In this document: one piece after another, positions 1-13,046 of the stretch | Layout of the letters: each line of letters starts with the position of its first letter | Position numbering within the stretch: the first letter of the stretch is position 1 | NCBI GenBank assembly: GCA_018350325.1 | Contig: JAEVLN010000015.1 | Location: 1,734,762-1,798,761 of the forward strand | Direction: 5' to 3' | From: Globodera rostochiensis | Taxonomy: Eukaryota; Nematoda; Chromadorea; Rhabditida; Heteroderidae | Length of the DNA: 64,000 bases | Program-made: the position numbers and the translations under genes | The notes under the pieces: generated by a model | The model's input: only the letters and a program-made list of their open reading frames with translations | Told to the model about the DNA's origin: nothing | Databases searched by the model: none

Positions 1-78
1 AGAGGGATCAAGTGTAAGAGGCTGCTGAAAATGTATCTAAAGCCAGAATTTTCAGTGCCATTTCCTCGTGAATTGCAG

Positions 79-3000
79 GTGGAAAAGCGGCTTTCCAGGT
101 ACTGTTTGATGTTCTTTGACGGGTTATGGCTTCCCCTGAAGGAGTGTCCTGCTTTCCTGGCTGCCTCCGGACTGCCCCTCGACCTCCCAGTCCGTGCCGC
201 TCAGCCAGTACCAAGTGTGCGTCAATGGCACCATCAAGGCCGTCGTCCCCGGCACGTTCAAGTGTCGTGCGTTGGTGGAGGAGCTGGAGTTGGACAGGTT
301 TGTCAATGTGTCCGTGAGAGCAGTCGGCGCGGATGGAAACGCGAGTATGGACGCGGCATGCACGTTGGCCGTTGGGGCTGGTATGGCTTTGATATGCATG
401 AGAATTATTTTTTGAATTTATTAATTTAGAGGCTCCTGTCGCTCCGCAACATGTTCGGTGAGTTCACAACAATCGTTTTGCTTGGTTGTCATTTGTCAGT
501 TCTTCTTTTTCGTGCTTGTTGACACTTTGTCACCCTCCCCACTCTTTTGTCCATTTTGCGTTTTCCTTTAACAGAGTGTCCAATGTTTCCCCCGTGTCCG
601 CTTTGCTCACTTGGCACCCTTCCAACAGCAACGCCGAACATGTCATTCTGCTCAATGCACTCAAAGTTGGCGTTTGTCCGCCGGCAGTCTTTCAAGTGAC
701 GCTTTACGGTATTTGCGCTTTTGAATTTGCTCCCTTTCCCCAGGTCCAGCTCAAAGGTCTCACCCCGTCGACAATTTACCGACTTTCGGTGAGGACAAAG
801 CATCCACGGGCCGTGTTGGAGAAGAGGCCCGTAGAAAGGTAAGTGCCGATGGCACGATCCGAGATTTATCGATCGGATCACCAAGTCCCGATGCCTAAGG
901 GGGCATAATTTAAATTCTTAAACTTGATTTAGATGCATGGACTTCAAGACATTGCCGAAAAGTAAGGCGTTGGGGAAGGGGACTTTCCGTACGAGACCGG
1001 GGATCCCTTACTTTTCCCTCCGGGTTCTGCTTTCGACCCAATCATTTGACCATTGATCGACGTCCAATCATTCTTCAATCGCTGTCAATCGTTTTTTGAT
1101 CGATCTGTTTCAGTTGGCCTTCCGGACCCGCCTTCGAATGTGCAGGTGGAGCCGGGGCCCCAGCCGAACACTTTGCTCGTCACGTGGCGTCCCACCACCT
1201 CGCAGCCGAGGCCGCCTTCCCGTGCCTCAGTTCACTCATATTTGGTCGGTTAGCACTTTAATTATACGAACTTTTGTTTCTAAGGCTTCTTTTCAACAAA
1301 TTTTGCGGGGACTTTCGCCTTTTCTTTGTTCTAATAAATTAAAAGATTTTTGCCGATGGACGAAACATTGCACAAGTGCCCAGCTCTACAGCGGACCATG
1401 TACTGCTTCGTCTTGCCGACCTGGCTGACGACCCTCCAGTGTTCTTGACGGTTCGCACTCGGACCCGGGAGGGGACGGTATCGGCCGACTCCAATGTGGT
1501 CAGAGTGCCCCGAGGGGATGACAAGCAGCAGCTACGAGTGCAGGAGAGGAGACCGGCAGACGAACATTTGTTGAGCTGTTCTCTTCCGTCCCACATTCTC
1601 GGTGAGTCCAATTCAGTGTTTTGTTGGGTTGATAATGAAGCGAATCAATGCATTTTGATCAATCAAATTAGGCTCAAATTTCTCGTTTCCTAGGTGATCT
1701 GATTTCCGCCACAGCGCCTTCCTCCATGGCACCGATCAGTGCCGATCACGTTCATCACCGTTGCGGGGGTCCCTGCTCGTCGCCCTCGTCTCTCCCGTTC
1801 GGCCTTTGCCAGCATCTGCCTCCCTCCACCGGCACTTTGTTGGCAACGGCAAATGCCGTTTCCGCCAATTCTGTGCAAACGCGAGACGGACAGCACGGAG
1901 GACTTCTCTTGCCGATGTGCGTCCAACAGAACAAATACGTCCAGAATCGGCAGTTTCTTCCGCAAGTCAACTGCTCACTGCAGCGGCGGGAAGGCGGACA
2001 CGGACAGTACTTCACCTTCCATCCGAAGGCACTGCACAAGGTGAAGCCGCCGCCCCGCATTTAAACCGTTAAACTTTACACAGATTATAAACATTTATCT
2101 ATCAAAGAATTTATCATTTTTGAATTCAACAGCCTTTAAATCATATAAATTCTTTGCCGAAAGCCCAAAATTGTGCGTAATTCATTCCGGATTTATACGC
2201 TAACGCACTGACTGATGTCCGTCCGTTACAGGAGTTCCCGCAGGTCGAGGAGCGCCCGAGCATGTTGGAGATGGAGCAGTCCTATCTGCTGCGTCACCAA
2301 CAACGGCAACGACTCAGGTCGGGCACGCCCGAGCGCCGCTCCTTCCCCATGGGCCAGAAGCAGCGAACCCCCGCTGCTGTTCTTCCCGGGGCTCAGACCG
2401 TCCCCATGCAGAAGCGGGGCATGCCAGCCCAGTTGACCCGGCTTTGGGACGAGTTCCAGACTAGCGGCACGCAAAGTGAGCCCGACCTCAGACCGAGTCG
2501 AATTCCGGGCCAAGAGGACAGCCGTTGGTTTGTGGCAATCGAAGACCATCAGCAGGCCGTTGAGCCGGACGCCTTGGGCTTCCGTAGACACCAATTAATC
2601 AAGGCATTTTCGATTGGTGATCGGAGGTGACTTTAGGACTGTTCAGGTGCATGGGGACGTGGATCGCAACGGCTTTTACTGGGGCGAGGTGCGCAATCGA
2701 TTTGGACTGGTGCCAGCCGGCAAACTGATCGAAATTGCCAAGGACGATTTGTTTCTGGCTGCCGAACAACGACAACAGCAGCAACCATGGACAAGTCGAA
2801 GTGCCGAAGCGCCCATCACGCGAAGAATGCGCTGGGGTTGGGAATGGGCGGGAGGGGGGGGGGGGGCGAGGGGGGGTGTTCTTCCATTACTCAATAATTA
2901 GGATGAGATTTTATTTAAATACTGAAAGCTGTGTGATATTGGGTTGGTGCTGGCGGCACAACAATCTGGCACCCCACCTTAGGATCCTTCAAATCGCGCA

Positions 3001-4229
3001 GTTACGAGTACACCACGGCGAGCGGCAATCGTTATCCGGCTGCACTGTTCACACACTCCGATGAACAACAACAACAACAACAGCAACAACAACAGCAGCA
3101 ACAACAACAACAGCAACAACAACAGTTCTTGGAAGGACCTCCGGCATTTGTGCGACGGTCACGTGGCGGTGCGGGTGGAGCGGAGCAGTACATACGAGCC
3201 GGGTTGGGAACGCGGAACAGTTCGTACGAGCCGCAGGAGAGACGGACAGAGCGGGAGAAAGACCGGCGAATGTCCGTCACGGAAATGGGCGAAAGTGGAG
3301 GACGAAATGGCGGCGGGGGAGGAATTCCGGAAAGGAACCCCCGGAGGGGGGATGCCCAGCAGCAAGCGATGCTAATGAACGAACAACAGCAGGAGATGAC
3401 GGAGGAGGAGGAGACGCCGTTCCCACAGCAGAAAAGAGGGGGGATGATGGCCTATGAGATGCAGAAGGATGAGGCGGATGAACGTGAGCCGGAAGAGGTA
3501 GAAGTGGAAGAGCGCGAGCAGTACCAGCAACAACAGCAGGCGATCCGGGATAGGGACAGGCCTCCTCTGCAGCCATTGAGGTGATTTCCTCTCCGTTTGA
3601 ACCTGAATGATTGGGGATTCCAGAGGAATGCCAAGTCAGCTGATGGTGGCCAAGTACGATTACTCTCGACAGTGCTCACCAAACGTGGACGCCGAGCAGG
3701 TGGAGCTCAGCTTCCGCCAGGGCGACCTCGTCACCGTCTACGGGGTTAGGGGAGGAGGGGGGGGGGGGTAAAGGACGTTCAAATAATGATGTGCCTTCAG
3801 CCAATGGATGAGGACGGCTTTTATCTGGGAGAACTGAATGGCGTCCGCGGCCTTGTGCCTTCCAATTTTCTACAGCCAGCCTCTCAGTCAGAACCGTCAA
3901 CTTCTTCGGCCACTACTCGGCCCAAGGGCGTTGCGTTTAGCACCGATTTGATGATGGCCAACCACACGGCACCTCCGGCGCACCGAAAAAGTGTTCAACA
4001 ACAAATGGCCGGGGGTGGAATGCCACGGCAAAGCGTGAGCAGGACGGTGCCAACCGGGATGACTTCGAAAATGTTCAAAGTGACCGGAACAGCTCCAGGG
4101 CCGGCCGGCAAGACGTTGTCAAAGAAGAGCTCTGATTTGAGCAGTCGAAAGAGTTCACAATCGGCGATGAGGGGACTGACGACGGGAGGCGGAGGCGTTG
4201 TGGGGGGCGGCACAAAGGTTGGTGAATAA
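79..4229 (+). CDS. rimb-1: RIM-binding protein (FN3 and SH3 domains), 5' end missing
   Basis: This is the C-terminal part of a presynaptic active-zone scaffold. In the family, RIM-binding proteins link RIM and voltage-gated calcium channels through SH3 domains. Exons read in series: 79-98 joins 142 onward to give VEKRLSRSVLLSWLPPD, the start of an FN3 domain. More FN3 sequence follows near 574-840 and 1114-1500 (YLVYADGRNIAQVP across a splice). A disordered stretch follows. An SH3 domain lies near 2523-2745 (DRNGFYWGEVRNRFGLVP). A poly-Gln linker starts near 3062. The last SH3 lies near 3630-3875 (VAKYDYSRQ, then DEDGFYLGELNGVRGLVPSN), followed by a Ser/Thr-rich tail. The stop may be 4229, or splicing at AAG before 4219 may add a few codons. 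An intron at 2604-2646 needs a GC donor. Family identity is firm; the N-terminal SH3 and further 5' exons lie outside the window. Confidence 0.9.
2604..2646 (+). other. Probable GC-AG intron in the RIM-binding protein SH3 domain
   Basis: Joining AAG (ends 2603) to GTGCAT (from 2647) restores the SH3 reading HQLIKVHGDVDRNGFYWG. The intron would begin GCATTTTC and end GTTCAG. The GT dinucleotides nearby put the SH3 in the wrong frame. Length is 43 nt, normal for this window. The call rests on reading frame and family alignment only. Confidence 0.7.
3062..3123 (+). repeat. CAA/CAG microsatellite coding for poly-glutamine
   Basis: A run of CAA and CAG codons gives about 20 glutamines inside the exon that starts after the acceptor near 2981. 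It sits in the linker between the two C-terminal SH3 domains of the RIM-binding protein. The frame is fixed by the preceding SYEYTTASGNRYPAA sequence. Confidence 0.9.
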
Positions 4230-4287
4230 AAGTGGGGAGATTTTTGATGGTTGATCATTTTATAATTAATAATTTAGAGAAAAGGAT

Positions 4288-6888
4288 AAGAATGGAAAGT
4301 ACAGAAGCTCGAAGCTGATCTGAATGAGAACGAACGATGAACAAACATCATTTAGTGCGCCCAAACGTCCCGCTCGTCCATCGAATTCTTTTACACTTAA
4401 TTCTTTCTACAAATTAAACCAATTCTTTGCGTTATCCCATACATTTTTATACCTTTTCATTGCCGAATATATAAATGCCTACTTGCAGAGATGCACTTTT
4501 GTTATTCCATTAAACTTTTTTTTTGTAAATTCTGATTTAATTACAATAATTTATTTAAAACTAATATTTACAATAACATCTCCCAGAGATTACGCGCGAA
4601 TCAAATGAACCGGCATTTAATCTTTCTTTCCTTTTTCGGGACTCGAAGTCTTTGCGGTTTATGGCTGGCGGGAAAACTGTGCCATTCCGGCACGCATCGC
4701 GGATGCCGCCGACTTTGCGGATTCGGCCCGTTCCAATCCTAAAATTCAACCGTTCGAAAATTTTAAAAATCGACCATTCAAAAAATTTAGAGAATTTGGC
4801 CATAACAAAAAAATTCAAACATCTCTGCTTTAACCTAGAAAGCTAATCTGATCGATAATTTGTCTGATACCGAGTTTCGAACCCGAATTCGAGCAAATTA
4901 GTGTTTTACTGTACAAATTAATTGCCCAAACTGAATTCCCGTAAATCGGGGAGGGGGGGGGGTTACGATTTAACAAATAAATTTTTCTATTTCGGTGGTA
5001 GGGAATTCCCTGGTAAAACCCATGGCAACCGCGGTGTAGACGACCCAATCAATCGGATTTGCGGCTTTATCCCATCCAATGTCCCCCGTCTATCCCCTCT
5101 CACCACCGGAGGGGATCTCTAAAAAGTATTTCGCTTTGGTTCCACCCATTCTCATCCGCTCCATCCCGGAGGGGAGGGGAGGGGAGCTTAATTAGTGCAA
5201 AATATTCCCCCCCCCCCCACAAGCGCAGGCAATGAAGAGAGACCGGCGGCAGAGTCGGCGCACATTTTCCCAGCGGTCTCTCCATCAACCGCACCTCATC
5301 CATGGCTCAAATTTCGCCCAACAGAAAGTCCAAAAGTGTCCTCTCCTCCTCTTCAACTCCCATCCCACCCGCCATGGCTTCATTCCCTAGTTCAGCTTCA
5401 ATAGAAACGTGTGCAACGGACCAGCAAGTCGAATGTGCAACTTCCAATTTTGTTTGAAAGTTGGTGCCTATTCCAACATGCGCGACATCTCTAAATTTGT
5501 TGGTCCAGTTCAAAATAAGTTGCGCAACCGCGCGATTATTCAAACCCAAGAAGGGGAAGGTCTGTGCGGGCCACAAGGCCATCAATTCATTTCCTTTTGT
5601 TAATAAATCGTTTTGTCTCTCTGTCCACTCAATCCATCATCGTCCCCCTCCCATTGCCATTTTTCTTTAGGCAACGGGGGGGGGGGGCTGAAGAGAAGAA
5701 AGAGTCGAGAAGATGGTCTACTCTCTCCAACTTTCAGTCTTTCCCGTCTCATTGGCCTCAACCGCCTCATTCACTTCCTTCGCTTTATGCCCTTCTCCCT
5801 CCCTCCCATTTCGCCTTCCCTCTACACATTCATCCATCCATCTTCGTTGCCAAACTTTTATTTATATACTCTTCACCTTCTTCTTCTGTTGGAAAGGCAC
5901 TTTCGGACTCCCTCAGTCCGTCCCTCTATTCCCCCCCCCCTTTCAGCTTTGCCCCCCCCCCTCCCCTCCCCTCCCCCCCCCCCCCCCCTCCCCTCCCCTC
6001 CCCTCCCCCCCCCCCCCCCCCCTCCCCTCCCCTCCCATCTGCTCTGTCCGTTCATCATCCAACAATCAATCCTATCCATCTCCCGCCGCCCCCTTAAATT
6101 TGCCTCACGTTCCCTTTTCTTTTTTTGCCTTTTCTTCCGTTCATTCTTCTTGCTTCCGTATGTGCCGTCACAATGCGTAATTCGTTGTCCCCTTAAGTGT
6201 TTCCTTCCTTTGCCTTAAGGGCTTTTCCTATGTTCTCCTCTCCCCTTTTGCGTAATTTTGCATTTTTTTTTAACCTTACCTTAAACTCTAATCTGAGATG
6301 AAGCCAAGTTGAATCGGTCCCCGCTGTGTAGAGGTAAAAAGGTAAGGAGTCGAAAAAGGGAACGAATCGTGGCAAATCGGTGTATTTAATCAAAAAATGC
6401 GTTGTGTTCGAAGTGTGGCCAACTCGATTTCCATTGTAACTTCTTTTATGACAGAACGCCAAAGATTTATTATTACTAACAATTCGTTCAAAAATTTTTT
6501 TTAATAAATAATCGGTTAATGCGACGGTAGTCGAATTATTATGTCCTTTGGTTCAGTATTGAAATGCCCGTTAGTCGAAAAACAATATTCTTCCGTTTTT
6601 AGTAATACAACAGAAGAGAGGAGTTATTTTATGATCAGTTCATTTGATTAGATAATTTCGTTGATGCGCAGCGAAGATTAGTGAATGCATTCACCCACTC
6701 GCCATTTATCAAACGCCTTTTTGTGAATGTTTGGCTGATTGAGCCTGGATTCTTTGATGGTGTTCGTCGAACAGAAACAACGGAAGCAATATTCACCGAA
6801 CAACATTGAATTGATCTTTCGTCTACCACAAAAAACTCCGGAAATTCTTGACCGAAATTCACTGAACTGATTGCATTCCAAAACAACA
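4288..6888 (+). other. Intergenic region with long C/G homopolymer tracts
   Basis: No gene recognised. The left part is AT-rich. Poly-G or poly-C runs occur near 4951-4962, 5207-5218 and 5681-5690, and 5930-6035 is almost pure C with TCCCC interruptions. Open frames across 5560-6220 are proline/leucine/serine low complexity made by the C-rich tract. The last few hundred bases before 6889 are moderately AT-rich and probably hold the GRK promoter, but I see no definite element. Confidence 0.7.
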
Positions 6889-9800
6889 ATGGCTGACCTG
6901 GAAGCAGTTTTAGCCGACGTTTCTTATTTAATGGCGATGGAGAAGAGCCGAAGCCAACCGGTTAGTCATTTGATTGGTCCCGTCAAAATATTTGCGACCG
7001 ATTTGACTATGGTAATAAAGATTAAATCTTTCTCTCACCGTCAGGCTGCCCGTGCATCGAAGAAGATTGTTTTGCCCGATCCCAGGTTTGTTCAACACCA
7101 ATTGGGATTATTTTTTTACATTGAAATTGTCTTAAAATTTATTTAAAAACGGTGCCATTTTTGCCTTTTAGTGTTCGGAGTATCATGCAGAAGTACTTGG
7201 AGAAGACGGGCGAAATTCGCTTCGAAAAGATATTCACCCAACGGCTTGGATTTCTGTTGCTCAAAGACTTTGCCGAAAATGTTTGCGGGGGAGGGGCCTA
7301 AATTAAATTGCTTTTTGTTTAAAACATTAATTTGTAAGGTGGCCGAGACTTCGTGTCCTCAGATAAAGTTTTACGAAGCTGTGAGTTTTTTTAAAATATG
7401 TAAATAGCAAATAATATTCATTCAATTACTATAATTGGCCCTTTTCGCAAATTCTATTTTTTTGAATGTACGTCCAATAAAAAATTATTTGCAGATAAAA
7501 GAATACGAAAAGCTGGAGACTCCGGAGGAAAGGCTGACCAAAGCACGCGAAATATACGACCACCACATAATGGTAAAGCATGCGAGGGATGGCCATGGGC
7601 GTGGGGGTCAGGGGAAATCTGAAATAAAAATTAATGAAAAATGGACAAATTTTGACAAAAACATCGCTCTTTTTGTTTTTGCCTTCTTCCGTCCCCAAAT
7701 TTTCGCCTTTGGAATGACTGAAAGTTTTCTAATTTGTTTGGTTAAGGTCGAAATGCTTGCGCATTCGCATGTAAGTAACGCTAAAAAATGTCCGAATTTA
7801 CAAATAAATTCGTTTTTTTCTCAGAATTATACAAAAGCGTCGCTGCAACATGTGCAGAGGAATTTGATGAAAAACATTGTGGCGCCGGACCTCTTCCAGG
7901 TTTTGAGTCGGTTGCTTAATGGCTGCCCCACAATTTGTTTTGATTTTAGCCATACGTAACGGAAATCTGTGATCAACTGAAAGAGGACGTATTTCCCAAA
8001 TTCCTGGAAAGTGAAAAGTTCACGCGGTACTGCCAATGGAAGGTTGGTTTATGGCATATGAACATTTTCATAAGCTTCATCTTTTTGCGCGCGTTTTTCT
8101 AAAATGATTTTTTTTTGGTGGTATTGGGACCGTAAAGCTGGAACAGTTCGATCCAATCTCTAATTCCTATTTTTATTCAGAATTTGGAGTTGAACATGCA
8201 ATTGGCGATGAACGACTTTTCCGGTATGTGTCACTTGCTCGCATCCCCCGCCTCTTAAATATTTCGGATTGTTTATTCAGTTCATCGGATAATTGGACGG
8301 GGCGGGTTCGGCGAAGTGTATGGCTGTCGAAAGGCTGACACGGGCAAAATGTACGCGATGAAGTGCCTGGACAAGAAGCGGATCAAGCTCAAGCAGGGCA
8401 AGTGATTGTTCAGCAAAATTCAGCTTTAACAATTCCCTCCTCTTTTATTTGCAGGAGAGACGCTCGCCCTGAACGAAAGTGAGCGAACGAAAGGCAACAA
8501 AATTCATTATTTCCTCCCACAAACGCAGGGATTATGCTGAGTTTGGTCAGCACGGGGCAAGACTGTCCATTCATCGTGTGCATGACCTACGCATTCCAGG
8601 CAAAGCACAACAAACAGAACAATGTTAAGCCACAACAAAACTCATTTTAGACCCCCGACAAATTGTGTTTTATACTGGACTTGATGAACGGTGGCGACCT
8701 GCACTATCATCTCTCGCAACATGGCGTGTTCACTGAGGCGGAAGTTATGTTTTATGCTTCTGAAGTGATCCTCGGGTTGGAGCATATGCACAGCAGGTTT
8801 TTTAAAATTTCTGTGAAGTGATTGACAAATGTGGACACTTTCCAGGACAGTTGTGTACCGGGATTTGAAGGTTTGTCTCGAACAAATTGTGTGGGAGTAG
8901 TAAAATTGATTTGCACTTTGACCTGTGCTCTTTGTCGCAGAATGCTGGCATTTGCTATGTTTCTTTTTGACATTTAGAAGTTTGAATTTATTTTTGATGG
9001 ATGTTTTGGAATGAATTCAAAAATTATTTTTAGCCAGCCAATATTCTTCTTGACGAGAATGGACATGTTCGGGTGTCGGACCTCGGCTTGGCTTGCGATT
9101 TTTCCAAGAAGAAGCCGCATGCTAGCGTGGGCACCCACGGATACATGGTGAATTGGTGTATTGAATATGAGTCGAGGCAGTTTTTAGGAAAAACGATTCT
9201 GTTTGCTTTATATATTATAGTGCGTGGACTAATTGCCCTAATTAGTTAGACAAAATTTTGGAATTTTTAGGCGCCCGAAGTGCTTGCCAAAGGGGTGGCC
9301 TATGACTCGTGAGTTGATAAATTCGCTTGGTTCATCCAAAAGTCAAAAACATTATCTCATCAGATCCGCCGATTGGTTTTCGTTCGGCTGCATGTTGTAC
9401 AAACTGCTCAAGGGCCACAGTCCGTTTCGCCAGCACAACAAGAACAAAAAGCACTCGCAGGACAAAAACGAAATTGACAAGATCACACTGACACAGGACA
9501 TTGAGTTTCCCGACCAGGGCTTCAGCACGGAATGCCGCGATCTGTTGGAAGGTCTGCTGAAGAGAGAAGTGCACGAGAGGGTGGGCTGTCGAGGCAAAGG
9601 GTGAGCAATTGTCGGCACGGGTGGGGGAAGGAAACGTGCCACTTTTTGGATGAGTTCAATTAGAAAACAAAACATTTATTCTGATTCTTCTAATTGAATT
9701 AAATTGTTTAAGAGCGGAAGAGATCAAAACGCACCCTTTCTTTCGCGGCGTTGATTGGCAGGTTGTTGAGCATGTTATTTTGTTTTTATTGCTTTATTAG

Positions 9801-10963
9801 ATTAAAATATAATCATTTTCCGCTTAACATTTCCATTTCTTTCCGGTGGTTTACTTGCGACGAATGCCTCCACCACTGATCCCTCCCCGAGGCGAAGTGA
9901 ATGCCGCCGACGCTTTTGACATTGGCAACTTCGATGATGATGAGGTGCGTTTGTTGAATGCTCCATTAGATACTAATTGATTTTTGATTGGATTGATTGA
10001 TTATTTTTTTTTATTCAGGTGAAAGGCGTGAAACTTGGCGAGACGGACAGCGAGCTATACAAAAACTTCAACATCACAATTTCGGAACGGTGGCAGAGCG
10101 AAATTTCGGAGACGGTGTTCGACGTGGTCAACCAAGACGCGGACAAGGCGGAACAGAAAAAACGTGCAAAACAGAAAATGCGAATCACCGTGGAAGAGAA
10201 AGGTAAAAGGGACGACCGTTTTTCTATTTCACGGCGGGGGCGTCGATATGCACCGTCGGACCCAAAACCTCCAAAAAGTTTCCAAACGAAACGGTTTTTG
10301 CATGTTGATGGCAATCCAGAAGACTGTTTCATATATTGATCAGATTCCGATGTGATCATCCACGGCTACATCAAAAAGTTGGGCGGTCCGTTCACATCCG
10401 CCTGGCAGACAAAGTACGGCAAATTGTACCCGAGTCGGTTGGAGTTATACCCGGAATCTTTGAGTGGAAAGCCGGAGGTTGGTGTGATGAAATGGCGAAG
10501 TGTATGGAAGAAATGATTTTGTTGTTTTGAAGTTGTTGTTCATGGACCAAATCGAGGAAGTTTCTTCGGAGTTGCAGCAAGTGAAAGGCGAGACGGCCAT
10601 TGTGGTGAAGCTGAAGGAGGGTCTGAAGGAGACCAAAGTGATTTTGACCAATCAGGTGATTGTCCCACGGGCTTGGTTTTAAACGCTTAAAATTGCAGGA
10701 CGAAATTTCGCTGAAGGAATGGCACACTTCCCTACGCACTGTATGGACAAAACAATTTTTTGAGAAACTTTTTTGAATTATCTTTACGCGAATTTCCCCT
10801 CCAGGCTCACCGCGTCTCGCAAGAATTGCTTCAGCGGATGGGCAGAAAAGCCATCAAAATCTACGGGGTTAACCACGACCCGATGCTGCAGGAGAACGAA
10901 CGGCCCGGCTCCGTCACGAGGGCGTTCCTCAACAGAGCCGCCTCTGTCGATTCCGGCATCTGA
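6889..10963 (+). CDS. grk-2: G protein-coupled receptor kinase, GRK2/beta-ARK type
   Basis: A Ser/Thr kinase that phosphorylates active G protein-coupled receptors; the PH domain recruits it to the membrane through G-beta-gamma in this family. The start [20 protein letters not shown] is the classic GRK2/3 N-terminus. An RGS-homology domain follows ([20 protein letters not shown] at 7190-7250; [18 protein letters not shown] near 7990). The kinase domain shows [11 protein letters not shown] near 8300, [20 protein letters not shown] across 8850-9075 (GRK family normally has YRD not HRD), [20 protein letters not shown] near 9085, and APEVL near 9272. The AGC tail and a PH domain follow ([20 protein letters not shown] near 10360; [12 protein letters not shown] near 10700). 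It ends AASVDSGI. About a dozen short introns restore one frame. It looks complete. Confidence 0.96.
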
Positions 10964-13046
10964 TGGCCGAGCAAGAACTCGTGCCTTGGCGAATGCTTTA
11001 AATACGCTTTGAACTCAATCACCGGTCACTCACTGTGCATCTCTTACTCCAAAATGAACCAAAACATAACTCAAAATTGGAGTGTGCCATTTTCCGCATA
11101 TTCGGGACGCACATTCTTTCTATTCAAACTCAAAAAATTGCCATTTGGTGATGAAGTCTCTCTAGTCAGTCAGCCGTTTCCGCTTTTGAAACTGTGTCAT
11201 GCATTCATTATGTGTACCATTTTACTACTTGATTAGTCATAGCATTTATTTTACTTTTCTTTTTCATTTTATTCATCTTTTCTTCCTTTTTTATGTGTTG
11301 CTTTTGTTTTTGTTACGTTCATTTGTCCAGTGTTCATTAAAACGCTCGCGTGCATATCACACAACCCAATTTTCTCTCGTCTTTTTATGTTTTTGTATTC
11401 AATGCAAATTTAAAGGAACGACTGAAATTCCCTTACAAGTGGAGCCAAGTTAAATTTGGCGTAATGTCTGTTTTATGGTGCCAAATCCGCCATCCGCCGC
11501 ACATTATCAAAGGTCTCACCAAACGATGGCACTGTCCCTCCACTTTCGTGCAGTCAAATTGGCACTTCCCCTGGCGTCTTCTCCGTTCCTTCCCTTTTGC
11601 ATGACTTTTTCTTTCGCTTGTCTGTCAACTCCCCTCACGCCGCCCATTTTCACTCAATTTGTACGTACTCACTCCCTGACAACGCTTCAGCCAGCGCAAC
11701 AGCAGTGGTCTTTTTTGTGGACATTATTTAGCCATTGGCATTGGCATTGGCGTCACCCCCCCCCCCCCCCCCCCCCTCCCTTCCTCTTTCCCCCCTTTTT
11801 TCCACTTTCCTCCCCCCCCCCCCCCCCCCTCCCTCCCTCCCCCCCCCCCCCCCCCGCATTCCTTCACTTTCATCCTTTCACGCACTCACATCATCTCCAT
11901 GCTCTCATCATTGACAAATACAAACAAACAGCAAAGCGGGAGGGCGGGGGAGGGAGCCCACCGCCCGGAAGACTCTTTCCGTCCCTTTCCGGCGCTGTTA
12001 TTCCTTTGGGCATAGCTAAAAAAGTTCCTATTTTTCATCCTTTCCATTTTTGTTTGTGCCATGCCAAAAAACGGACGGCGACAGTGACGTCCCCCCCCCC
12101 CCCCCAAACAAAAAAAGGGGGGGGGGAAGGCAACACCGCCGAATTTGGACGGTTGGAAGGGTTTGTTACACGTATTAAGTGTCATCATCTCGTCTTCGTT
12201 GTCCTTACCCATTGACAGGGGCAGGCGATGGCACCGCCCCCACCCCTTTAGGAGGACTTCGTTTGCTCTTACCATTCCCACCCACATCATTATTGCCCCC
12301 GGCTTGTCTTCAGCCTGTGCCATCCAATCCTTCCCCCCTCCCCCCCTCAACCAATGAATGATGCCGACATACGCAATGGTGCGTTGGGCAACGATGGCAT
12401 GGCACACCCGTTGGTATGTGCGGCGCACTTTAATGTTTCGGGCTCGTCTGTTCCACGCATTGCCGTTGCCTCGGCTTTGTCCCCCCCCCCCCCCCCCCCG
12501 GCGTATTCATTTTGCCAAAGGAATCGATGCCATTGCCTTCGCTTCCGTCCTCCCTTTGGACCGCCCGCCCCTCCCCCTTTCGTTTCCTTGGGCGCTGTTC
12601 CTCCCCGCTGCACCCAATTAGGCTTATTCCACCTAGCCCACCCTCCCCCCCACGCCATTCCTCTTATTCCGTCCATCCATTTCGTCCGTCCGCGGTGCCA
12701 TCGGCGTGAAGATGTGCGGGTGTGGTTGCCCGGCCTTGGCCATCTCTTCACCCGGCCTCTCCCGCACCCCATTAACTCCCCCGCCGCCCCAAACATTTTC
12801 CATTTCCATCCCTAAAACGTTTAAAATAGTGCCATGCCCTACTCTCTATGCTTTTCCATTAGTCCCCCCCCCCCCCCCGCCCGACCGTCCGTCTCTCAAA
12901 TATCCCATTTTTGCAGAGGCGAGGCTGCGCTCCGTCAAATTCCTCCCTCTTTCTCCGCAAATCGGGAGGACTTTTTCCGGAAAAACATCCCGCAAATGCA
13001 CCTTCTGCCGCTGTCCGTAAAGGAATCCGATTGAAGAATTGAACAA
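10964..13046 (+). other. Intergenic region, C-rich homopolymers, no gene recognised
   Basis: AT-rich GRK downstream sequence to about 11480, then a C-rich stretch with long poly-C blocks near 11757-11776, 11812-11855, 12093-12106, 12481-12499 and 12866-12878. Overlapping open frames on both strands are Pro, His, Ser or Gly-rich low complexity with no domain signature. The last 200 nt before 13047 may carry the ida-1 promoter or a trans-splice acceptor; none is clear. Confidence 0.7.

Noticed and set aside
4861..4950. Minus-strand GGGTTCGAAACTC resembling a tRNA B box
   Set aside because: No A box or acceptor stem could be placed at the right distance; no cloverleaf by eye.
5564..6218. Pro/Ser/Leu-rich open frames
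   Set aside because: Low complexity caused by the C-rich tract in three frames at once; no splice pattern or family match.
6889..10963. Frame breaks that might mean a pseudogene
   Set aside because: Each break coincides with a GT...AG pair and the joined exons restore the GRK2 family sequence; the same holds for the other genes.
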